The notes under the pieces: generated by a model
Told to the model about the DNA's origin: nothing
Database searches by the model: none
Seen by the model: the letters and a program-made list of their open reading frames with translations, nothing else
Translations under genes and position numbers: made by a program
Shown here: positions 1-6,844 of the stretch, piece by piece
Layout: each line of letters starts with the position of its first letter
How positions within the stretch are numbered: position 1 is the first letter of the stretch
Assembly: GCF_002364335.1 (NCBI RefSeq)
Contig: NZ_DEXW01000004.1
Coordinates: 1 to 64,000, forward strand
Origin: Winogradskyella sp. UBA3174
GTDB lineage: Bacteria > Bacteroidota > Bacteroidia > Flavobacteriales > Flavobacteriaceae
Length of the DNA: 64,000 bases
Direction of reading: 5' to 3'

Positions 1-247
1 TTCTATAGGTGTTTTTTTCATTTTCCACAGGAACAAAAAGCCATTTTTGATTATTTATTTTCAACTTTTCGGTGTCTTGCCATTGAGCAATATTAGCTCC
101 ATTATTAGTCTTTTGTCCAGCTACATCTAAATAAAGATTGCTGTGTTTGGCTTTTATTTTATAGTAAGAGGTTTTACTAGGGGTTTGACCTTGAATCGCA
201 AAAGTAAATAGTGTAAATAATCCAAGAAAAATATTTTTAATTTTCAT
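1..247 (-). CDS. Secreted ricin-type beta-trefoil lectin-domain protein (partial)
   Basis: The ATG lies at 247-245 and the frame stays open to the left edge, so only about 82 N-terminal residues are visible. The first 21 residues form a clear Sec signal peptide ending in GQ. The mature part starts with YYKIKAKHSNLYLDV, then NGANIAQW and NNQKWLFVPV. This is the pattern of a RICIN/beta-trefoil carbohydrate-binding repeat (hydrophobic YKI start, QW motif, W-F-PV). The function of the rest, perhaps a glycosidase or a surface protein, lies outside the window. The signal peptide is certain; the lectin call rests on one trefoil subdomain. Confidence 0.7.
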   Translation of the reverse strand, partial: MKIKNIFLGLFTLFTFAIQGQTPSKTSYYKIKAKHSNLYLDVAGQKTNNGANIAQWQDTEKLKINNQKWLFVPVENEKNTYR

Positions 248-770
248 TTGTTTTTATAATTAAATTAGAGCTAGCCACTTTATGACTAGAACTTCAAATT
301 TAAAGCAATAAATAGGGCGGTCATATACGTAGTTCTACTTATTTTTTAAGTAGTGCTACGTATTTTTTTAGAATAGTTTTACTTTAATCAGGGGCCTATG
401 TCAACCATAAAATGGATGTATTTTATTGAATTATCATATTACAAATAGTTAAATACGCGTTATACACTATTAAAGTGTGTTTATCAGAAAGTGATACGGA
501 TAATCTAAACAACTACAATCTGAAGCAAGGATGAAGCCGTTATTAAATAGCTTTGTACTGCATGAAACACACCTCTTATTTTAGTCAGACATTAAAGCGC
601 AATGGTACTCCTTATCTCAGTCAGTATATGTTTGCCTTATACATGAATATAATGAATTTAGAGGGTCGTATAACTTAACAAACCTAGCGAGTAGGATGAC
701 CAAAAGTCTGTATAAAGGCTTAAAATTGATACTATAGAGGATAAAATAAAGGCACTTTCCAATAGGATGG

Positions 771-821
771 AGCCTTTAAATTATTGCATTCACTTCTTGA
801 GAATTCAATAATTTAAAGGCT
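771..821. repeat. Inverted repeat, 16-bp perfect arms
   Basis: The left arm AGCCTTTAAATTATTG (771-786) and right arm CAATAATTTAAAGGCT (806-821) are exactly complementary. A 19-nt spacer separates them, and it can itself pair ATTC with GAAT. No T-run follows either arm, so it is not a standard terminator. It may be an end of a decayed small mobile element or a structured RNA. Confidence 0.6.
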
Positions 822-1139
822 TGCATGAAACAGCATCATTATTGTATAAACGACTATAATTTGAAGCAACTCTCTTGAGACTTTTATTTTGCCATACAAT
901 CGTATAGCAAGCTGTTAGTCGCACATAGAGTCCCATGCATTAGCATAGAGCAACATAAACACCTTTTTAATATCGTAGCTTAGAAAGTAGAGCGGTTAAA
1001 ACAGAATAAAAAGGATGCTTTGGAAATTAAAATCCAATCATTGAGGATATCCGTAATTTATAAGCTTTTTATTTTTATAGTTTTGTTTTTATTAGCTGAT
1101 TTGTATCATAAAATAGTTTCAGCTAGTAGTTTACCTTTG

Positions 1140-1176
1140 AATAACTGAATAACTGAATAACTGAATAACTGAATAA
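1140..1176 (+). repeat. Tandem repeat of AATAACTG, four copies
   Basis: The 8-bp unit AATAACTG occurs four times without a break from 1140 to 1171, followed by a partial AATAA. It lies 120 bp upstream of the T9SS protein gene. Such short repeats can vary by slippage; whether it affects expression cannot be judged here. Confidence 0.8.
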
Positions 1177-1221
1177 ATATATAGAAGTAAATATTTCGCA
1201 CAACTAATAGCTCTAGGAGAT

Positions 1222-1241
1222 ATAAACACCATAGTGTTTAT
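1222..1241. repeat. 8-bp inverted repeat (hairpin)
   Basis: ATAAACAC (1222-1229) and GTGTTTAT (1234-1241) flank CATA. TAACGTTGTGGGTAATG follows directly, about 40 bp before the start codon of the next gene. It could be a 5'-leader hairpin or a boundary of an inserted segment. Confidence 0.4.
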
Positions 1242-1291
1242 CCTAACGTTGTGGGTAATGCAAAAAAAATTAACATTCTAAAATAGAAAAC

Positions 1292-1798
1292 ATGAATAAA
1301 ACTTACTTTTTGTTAATCTTGTTGTTTTTAAGCAGCCTGCTTGGGAGCTCACAATCTTTATATGTCAATGATGTTAATGGTGATTTGAACATTTTGAGTA
1401 TCAGTGACATAAAAAAAATTACATTTTCAAGTATAAATATGCGAATTACTCTAAATTCAGGTGATATAATATTTCAACCTTTAAATGAGCTAGAAAGCTA
1501 TAGGTACGACCAAAATTCGTTAAGTCAATCAGATCTTGAATCTTTGAATAACGATTTAAAAATTTATCCAAACCCAACCAAACACTCTGTTACGTTTAGT
1601 TTTAATCCTAAATCTAATACACCCTATGATTACAGGTTAGTTGATATGTTAGGTAAAGTGATTTTAAGTAAAGATTTAGGCGTGCTAAGCGGTCCTTTCT
1701 CTAATACGCTTGACATACAAAGTTTACCATCTGGTGTATTCTTTTTAGAGCTCAGAAATGCAACAGAAAAAATTTCAAAAAAAATTATAAAATTTTAG
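1292..1798 (+). CDS. Small secreted protein with T9SS type A sorting domain
   Basis: 168 residues. A signal peptide (about 1-22, ending SSQS) is followed by a short region with the motif NGxxxxxxIxxIxKITFS. From about residue 88 there is a T9SS type A C-terminal domain: DLKIYPNPT, then VDMLGKVI, then PSGVFFLEL and a basic KKIIKF tail. The protein should cross the outer membrane by the type IX system and be attached or released. There is almost no passenger, so it may itself be the functional peptide or the remnant of a larger protein. Its stop codon abuts the next ATG (1799), so the two are co-transcribed, and both share the short NG-I-SI motif after the signal peptide. Confidence 0.8.
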   Translation: MNKTYFLLILLFLSSLLGSSQSLYVNDVNGDLNILSISDIKKITFSSINMRITLNSGDIIFQPLNELESYRYDQNSLSQSDLESLNNDLKIYPNPTKHSVTFSFNPKSNTPYDYRLVDMLGKVILSKDLGVLSGPFSNTLDIQSLPSGVFFLELRNATEKISKKIIKF

Positions 1799-4603
1799 AT
1801 GGCTATGAAACAATTATTCTTTTTACTCGGCCTAATTTTTACTTTCAATTTAAGCTTTGCTCAAATTATGGAGGTAACGCACCAAACTAATGGAACCGTA
1901 ATACAATTACCAATAGAATCTATAGATAGTGTTAAGATTAATACAAATAATAACCCTGTGTTAAAAACTGTTTATCAAAATAATGGTAACATTTTAGGTA
2001 TTGCAATACAATCTATAGACAGCATAACTTATAGTGTACCTAATAGTTTAGATCTTCCAATATTAAATACAGTGTCAATAGTATCTATAACTTCTAATTC
2101 TGCAGTTGCGGGTGGTAATGTATCGTCTATTGGGAGTAGCGCAGTAATACAAAAGGGTGTTTGTTGGTCGCTCTCTGCAAACCCTACAATAGCAAATAGT
2201 TATACTATTGATGGTTCTGGTCTAGGTGCTTTTACATCACAGTTAATACCATTGTCTTCTAATACTACTTACTTTTTTAGGTCTTATGCTACAAACGCTT
2301 CTGGAACGGCTTATGGGAACGAATTAAGTTTTGCTACTACAAATACCGATCAATCTTCGGATTTACCAAGTGTTATTACAAATGATATACTTTATGATGA
2401 TGGTTTGGTAGCATCTGGTGGTGGTTCGGTAACTCTAAGTAGTGGAAGCATAACGTCTAGAGGATTATGTTGGGCTATTGGTGCAACTCCAACTATTAAT
2501 TCTAATCATACTTTAGATGGTGAGGGTTTAGGTACTTTTACTAGTGCTCTAAATGATTTATTACCTAATACACTTTATCGCGTAAGGGCTTACGCAACAA
2601 GTAGTGCTGGTTTAGCCTATGGTGAAGAAGTTTTATTTAGAACAAATGATTATGCTAGTATTTTTACTGCTAATGTTGCCGCTTCTTATACTAATACTAT
2701 TGCTGTTGAGGCTAGTGTTTTATATGACGGAAATTCAACAATAACAGAACGTGGATTATGCTGGAGTACTGAACTTAACCCTACATTGCTAGATAATGTC
2801 ATTAGCCTTGGCGCTGGTGAAGGTTCTTTCAATACCTTCTTACAAAGCGACTTAAATTTAGACCCAAATATAGTTTATTACTTTAGGCCTTTTGCGACAA
2901 ACGGTGTCGGAACGTCTTATGGTAACTCATTCCCTGTACAAACTAGTAACACTATTATTAATTTATATGATATTTATGATTTCATGTATCAACAAGGTGC
3001 AGGTGGTACTAACGGTCAAGACGATTTTGGACAAAAATCTAATGATATATTTTCAGATATGCTTAGCAGTGATATGGCACTATCTAACAGTGCTTTTGGA
3101 TGGTATAGATCAGGAATAACCGAGTTTGAATCCACGCAAGATGAGGATGAGACAGATGCAAATAATGATAATAAACAAGTGTTTAATTATTATTGGAGTA
3201 TCATTTTACGATGTTCTACCATTATTGAAGCGCTTACTCCTTTTGATAGTACACCAACTGATGAAGCACAACGTGCTATTTTGGGACAAGCTCTAGCGTT
3301 AAGAGCACATTCTTATCTTTCCCTATTGCAGTTTTTTCAAGAAGATTACAACCCTAATGAGGCAGTTATTCCTGTATTTAGTGGTTTAGAAGCAAATACG
3401 GATCTAGCTAACACTGGTGAAGTATACACTTTAATTGAGAATGATTTAACTGATGCCATAGATTTTTTAGAGACTTATAATAGACCAACAAAAAAGTATA
3501 TTAATCAGTCTGTAGCTAAGGCTATTTTAGCTTATGTAATTGCTTCTACTCGCACAAGATGGGATGAGGTTGCAGCTTTAGCTAATGACGTGTTAACTGA
3601 GTCTGGTGCAGTACTTATGCCATCAGACAATAGTACATTTGGTATATTAGGCGGTTTTAACAACGTACAAAACCCAAGTTGGTTATGGGGTGTAGGTATT
3701 AATTTTAGCGATGGTCTTGGAATAATTTCATGGTGGGGTCAGGTAGATTTTTTCTCTTACGGCTATGCTTCGGTAGGTGATTCTAAAGCTATAGATGCTG
3801 GTTTGTATGCAAGTATGAGGGCGGATGACATAAGAAGAGGTCAGTTTCTTAATTTAACAGGTGATCATTATTTACAACCTCTAAATAAGCAATTTGATGC
3901 CTCAAGAATTGAGTTTGGTGTAAATACTACTACGTCTTCTGATTATCATTATATGCGCTATGCAGAGTTTGTATTATTAAAAGCTGAAGCTGAGGCTAAC
4001 ATGAATTTAGATGCTGTTGCGAAAACAACATTAAATGAGCTCGTTGCTGCGCGTATTACGGATGCTTCTTATTTAAATGCTTTAAGTGGGCAATCACTCA
4101 AAGATGAAATATACAAACAAACACGTTTAGAACTTTGGGGTGAGGGTAAGTCTTACCTCGCAATGAAGCGAAATATGGCAACTACGCAAAGAGGTGCAAA
4201 TCATTTATCTTTTGTGGGTGAGCCCATTGCCCATGATGATCATAGATTGACTTTTGATTACAGTGTGGTAAGCCCTAATTATACACCAAATGCCTTGGCA
4301 GAATTGAATTGTGATGAAGTAGTTTACAATGGTCAAGCCCCTGTAGAAAACGAATCTGTTTTAGGGTTTCAATTTACATTACCATATACAACAAATACTG
4401 GTGGTGATTATAGCGATATGATGATTCCTTCTCAAAATGTCTCAGGGCTGACAGCTTCTTTAGATGCAGGAACATTTGGTGAGTTTGAGGGCGAATTAGT
4501 GTTTAATGTTTCTGGTACTCCTATTAGTGCAGGTATCGCAAGGTTTGATATTAATATTGGTGGAAGACTTTGTACCGTTTCTTTTAATGTTGAAAACAAT
4601 TAG
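1799..4603 (+). CDS. SusD/RagB-like protein with N-terminal FN3-like repeats
   Basis: 934 residues. The signal peptide ends in LSFAQ and has no lipobox cysteine, unlike ordinary SusD lipoproteins. Residues about 24-80 hold two copies of an NG..I.SIDS motif. About 88-380 are three FN3-like repeats typical of Bacteroidota (GVCWS...NPT, then FRSYATN.SGTAYG). About 385-820 are SusD-like, with the helical TPR-type core (ALALRAHSYLSLLQFF, then YAEFVLLKAEAEANM, then TRLELWGEGKSYLAMKR). The last 105 residues resemble a beta domain found in flavobacterial surface proteins (FTLPY, GLTASLDAG, SGTP, IGGRLCTV). SusD proteins bind glycans next to a SusC TonB receptor, but no SusC is present here. ATG 1805 is an alternative start. 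In the same frame past the stop the sequence continues like a further domain; see the next entry. Confidence 0.8.
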   Translation: MAMKQLFFLLGLIFTFNLSFAQIMEVTHQTNGTVIQLPIESIDSVKINTNNNPVLKTVYQNNGNILGIAIQSIDSITYSVPNSLDLPILNTVSIVSITSNSAVAGGNVSSIGSSAVIQKGVCWSLSANPTIANSYTIDGSGLGAFTSQLIPLSSNTTYFFRSYATNASGTAYGNELSFATTNTDQSSDLPSVITNDILYDDGLVASGGGSVTLSSGSITSRGLCWAIGATPTINSNHTLDGEGLGTFTSALNDLLPNTLYRVRAYATSSAGLAYGEEVLFRTNDYASIFTANVAASYTNTIAVEASVLYDGNSTITERGLCWSTELNPTLLDNVISLGAGEGSFNTFLQSDLNLDPNIVYYFRPFATNGVGTSYGNSFPVQTSNTIINLYDIYDFMYQQGAGGTNGQDDFGQKSNDIFSDMLSSDMALSNSAFGWYRSGITEFESTQDEDETDANNDNKQVFNYYWSIILRCSTIIEALTPFDSTPTDEAQRAILGQALALRAHSYLSLLQFFQEDYNPNEAVIPVFSGLEANTDLANTGEVYTLIENDLTDAIDFLETYNRPTKKYINQSVAKAILAYVIASTRTRWDEVAALANDVLTESGAVLMPSDNSTFGILGGFNNVQNPSWLWGVGINFSDGLGIISWWGQVDFFSYGYASVGDSKAIDAGLYASMRADDIRRGQFLNLTGDHYLQPLNKQFDASRIEFGVNTTTSSDYHYMRYAEFVLLKAEAEANMNLDAVAKTTLNELVAARITDASYLNALSGQSLKDEIYKQTRLELWGEGKSYLAMKRNMATTQRGANHLSFVGEPIAHDDHRLTFDYSVVSPNYTPNALAELNCDEVVYNGQAPVENESVLGFQFTLPYTTNTGGDYSDMMIPSQNVSGLTASLDAGTFGEFEGELVFNVSGTPISAGIARFDINIGGRLCTVSFNVENN

Positions 4604-5232
4604 TGTAATTCTTTTCTTATCCTTTTGTCTATTGAATTTGATGGAACCCAGAGGAAACTTATTGGGAGTTATATAGTACAACTAATCCTTCTATACCTCT
4701 GTTTTCTGCCGGTGTTAATAGTGCTTATGCAGACATGACTTCTATAGTCATACCATTTTGCCTTGAAGATGGGGACTATGTATTGTCATTTTTTGATACT
4801 AACAATAATAGTATGATTGGTGGTAATTATAAGTTACAAGATCTGGAAGGAAATTTATATGTATGTGGTGGTTTATATAATGACCAACAAATTTCTACGT
4901 TTTCAACTGAGGTTTTTAATGATTTAATAGAGGTTACATTCCAATTAACATTAGACACATATCCAGGAGAAACAACATGGGCGATTTTTGATGTTAGTGT
5001 TTCTCCAGCGGTAGAACTATTCTCAGGTGGGCCTTTTGTTGATCCTGATGATGACTTTGCTATTTTAACCTATAATTTATGTTTAGAACCAGGTAGCTAT
5101 GATGTCTTAGTTAACGATGCATATGGTGATGGAATAACAGATGGCGGATTTACTGTAACTGTCGGTAATACTGAAGTAGTTAATAGTATTGTTAATGGTA
5201 CTGGTAGTTCAGCCACATTTACAGTAGACTAG
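4604..5232 (+). pseudogene. Frameshifted continuation of the SusD-like gene (two repeat domains)
   Basis: The only ATG (4735) starts in the middle of a domain, so this is unlikely to be an independent gene. In the SusD frame after TAG 4601-4603 the text reads CNSFLILLSIEFDG. One base later (frame +1, from about 4645) it reads NPEETYWELYSTTNPSIPLF. Joined, this matches the second half of the same ORF residue for residue in spacing: SIEFDGNPEETYWELY against QLTLDTYPGETTWAIF. Thus two copies of a PEETxW...LCLEPGSYDV...DAYGDGI domain follow SusD, interrupted by one stop and one probable 1-bp deletion near 4643-4648. There is no signal peptide and no T9SS tail. The alternatives are a sequencing error or a real decayed gene. 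Confidence 0.65.
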
Positions 5233-5329
5233 GTAATAATTTAATAAGTTTTAATTTAATGTAATAAAACCCACCAATGGCTTTGGGTGAGTTGTCATTA
5301 AATTCCCTTCCAGACCGCTAAAATTGCAA

Positions 5330-5359
5330 AAAAAAGCTCTAAGAAATTAGAGCTTTTTT
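5330..5359 (+). terminator. Rho-independent terminator
   Basis: AAAAAAGCTCTAA and TTAGAGCTTTTTT form a 13-bp stem around the loop GAAA. The T-run on both strands makes it usable in either direction. It ends the SusD-like transcription unit about 100 bp after its last codon. Confidence 0.85.
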
Positions 5360-5596
5360 AGTACAATGAAGTTGTGTTGTTCCAAGAGGAATCTTGGAGT
5401 AGTAGTAAGATTCTCAATTATATTGAGAACTTGCCGATGAAAGGCTTTCCTTTTTTCTGAACAAGAAAATCGGGATGCTTTTTTGTTTTGTAGCACAATG
5501 CGTTGTGTTCAATCTATAGATGTGTAAAATGTTGGAAGTGTTTTTGAAAATAACAGTATTATTTATGCGTTAACTTTAAAACATAATAAAACGACT
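5360..5596. other. Gene-free stretch with a series of small hairpins
   Basis: No gene is visible. Four short inverted repeats follow each other: ACAA/TTGT (5363-5375), CCAAGA/TCTTGG (5382-5397), TTCTCAA/TTGAGAA (5411-5429) and CACAA/TTGTG (5494-5507). It could be a structured RNA or a degenerate intergenic repeat. No T-run terminator ends the series. Confidence 0.4.
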
Positions 5597-6110
5597 ATGA
5601 GATTTTTCATCCTTCTCTTCTTTTTAGTCCACTATCATTTTTTATATAGTCAGCATAGTGAGAGGTTTACAAATCTTGTTATAAACCTTATACCTATAGA
5701 TTCTTTATATGTTCAAGATTATTATTCTGATGGTTCTATAAAAAGTAAGGTGCGTTATTGTATTATGATATGCCAGAATATAAATATTAAAAAAACTGGT
5801 TTATGGCTGCAATACTTTAATAATGGTGAAATTAAAATTAAATCATTGTATGATTTAGAGGGTTCTATTTCTAGTGAAATGATAGCCACCTTAATCTATT
5901 ATTTAGCTTTCAAATCCGAATGACTATTTCCTAATGAATGAAGCGGAAACAATTACTTTAGGAATAAAGAACTATAAATTTGGTAAAGATATAGACGAAA
6001 TTTATCTAAGAGAAATAGGACTTGTAACATGAGGTAAAAGAATAGATGTATGGAAGATATATACGCAAAAAGGAAAATTAGAAAAAGAAGTAAATTATGC
6101 CGAAAAATAA
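5597..6110 (+). pseudogene. Broken YwqK/MORN-repeat-like secreted protein gene
   Basis: The first 108 codons encode a signal peptide (to about YSQ) and a MORN-2/YwqK-type repeat (YYSDGSIKSKVRY, then KTGLWLQYFNNGEIK) before TGA at 5921-5923. Frame 3 then continues with DYFLMNEAETITLGIKNYKF to TGA 6030-6032. After that stop the same frame reads GKRIDVWKIYTQKGKLEKEV up to TAA 6108-6110, which is again a typical repeat of this family (GK.I..W..Y...GKL). So one gene is broken by a frameshift around 5850-5920 and by a stop that could have been TGG. The YwqK family is often labelled antitoxin; its function is unknown. Confidence 0.65.
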
Positions 6111-6255
6111 ATTTAATAATTAGAGACTTTCTTTTTTACTTATACACCATAGCTTTAGCAAAGGTGTGTTAATGTAGATTGACGAGTTTTTCTATCGTAT
6201 GTCATAAAACACCGTTAAAGTGAACTTTTCAACATGTTATGAACATACGTGTTGC

Positions 6256-6271
6256 TTTTAATCGATTAAAA
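6256..6271. promoter_or_regulatory. Palindromic operator-like site
   Basis: TTTTAATCGATTAAAA is a perfect 16-bp palindrome, with a further half copy (TTTAATCGGC) about 10 bp on. It lies 24 bp before the -33 element at 6295. LacI-type regulators bind sites of this kind, but no such regulator is in the window, so the binding protein is unknown. Confidence 0.45.
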
Positions 6272-6294
6272 AATACATTTAATCGGCATTTTAC

Positions 6295-6324
6295 TTGTTT
6301 GTATATTTATTAATATTATATTTG
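6295..6324 (+). promoter_or_regulatory. Bacteroidota-type promoter
   Basis: TTG (6295-6297), 19 bp, then TATATTTG (6317-6324) match the TTG-N19-TAnnTTTG consensus of the primary sigma factor in this phylum. Transcription would start near 6331 and run into the 56-residue peptide gene at 6542. Confidence 0.65.
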
Positions 6325-6541
6325 TTTTTCTTTATTAAGACCTCAAATCGCTTATAAAGGAAAATTTTAGTCCATTTTACTAGTAGACACGTGTTGTCTA
6401 AAAAAACATCCCTCGTTTTTTATTTTAGTATAATTTTAGGTTTCACCTAGAATAGTTAATAATCCATTCCCTTCCCTCAACGCAATATTTTGTATTGCAC
6501 GATTTAATGTTGACTATTATTTAAACCCTAAATTATAATTT

Positions 6542-6712
6542 ATGAAGACCCTTAAAATTACTTTAATGTTAGTTGCAGTATTGTTATTAACTGTATCCGG
6601 TGTAAAACCTAATGACTTTGATAAGCAAGGACAAGAAATTAACAAACAGCCTACAAAAACCGACTTAATAGCTCACGGTAAAATTAAATTGAAGATACCT
6701 AGACAAGGATAG
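6542..6712 (+). CDS. Small secreted peptide, 56 residues
   Basis: ATG at 6542, TAG at 6710-6712. The first 20 residues are a signal peptide or membrane anchor (MKTLKITLMLVAVLLLTVSG). The remaining 36 are polar and lysine-rich and end in KIKLKIPRQG. A good promoter lies upstream and a terminator directly downstream, so this is a monocistronic gene and not a chance ORF. I do not recognise a domain. Short secreted peptides of this build are common and uncharacterised in Flavobacteriaceae. The mature peptide could be exported, or the protein could remain membrane-bound. Confidence 0.65.
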   Translation: MKTLKITLMLVAVLLLTVSGVKPNDFDKQGQEINKQPTKTDLIAHGKIKLKIPRQG

Positions 6713-6740
6713 TACTTAAAATATTTAAATATAAAATAAC

Positions 6741-6780
6741 AGCTCTTGTAACGTTTACAAGGGCTATTGTTGTTTATATA
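6741..6780 (+). terminator. Terminator after the small peptide gene
   Basis: AGCTCTTGTAA (6741-6751) pairs with TTACAAGGGCT (6755-6765) with one G-T wobble across a 3-nt loop. A T-rich tail ATTGTTGTTTATATATTTT follows. Confidence 0.7.
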
Positions 6781-6815
6781 TTTTAACTTAAAATGGTTGT
6801 GAAATAATTTTAACT

Positions 6816-6823
6816 TAAATTTG
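6816..6823 (+). promoter_or_regulatory. -7 box of the sensor kinase gene
   Basis: TAAATTTG matches TAnnTTTG exactly, with TTG at 6797-6799 as a -33 candidate. The expected start near 6830 leaves a leader of about 15 nt before the TTG start codon at 6845, which supports that unusual start. Confidence 0.55.
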
Positions 6824-6844
6824 ATTCTCTAAATAGTTAAAAAA

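Larger units (their letters stand above)
248..1291. other. Gene-free region of about 1 kb with repeats
   Basis: No open frame here looks like a gene in any of the six frames. The stretch contains a 16-bp inverted repeat (771-821), a short tandem repeat (1140-1176), an 8-bp hairpin (1222-1241), and two diverged copies of short words. The words TAAACRACTAYAATYTGAAG (near 505 and 846) and TGCATGAAACA (near 558 and 823) each occur twice, in swapped order. It looks like decayed intergenic or formerly mobile DNA. I recognise no transposase remnant. Confidence 0.6.
6111..6541. other. Intergenic leader region of the small peptide gene
   Basis: No ORF is visible. The region contains a 16-bp palindrome (6256-6271), a good promoter (6295-6324), and an inverted repeat TAGAC/GTCTA near 6390. 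It is followed by about 200 nt of untranslated leader before the ATG at 6542. Confidence 0.5.

Noticed and set aside
1245..1262. TAACGTTGTGGGTAATG as an attC-like or insertion-sequence end
   Set aside because: No integrase, no second copy of the motif with proper structure and no target duplication are visible in the window.
4735..5232. Independent 165-residue gene starting at ATG 4735
   Set aside because: The ATG lies in the middle of a domain whose first part is readable upstream in the same and in the previous frame, and there is no signal peptide. I treat it as part of a broken gene.
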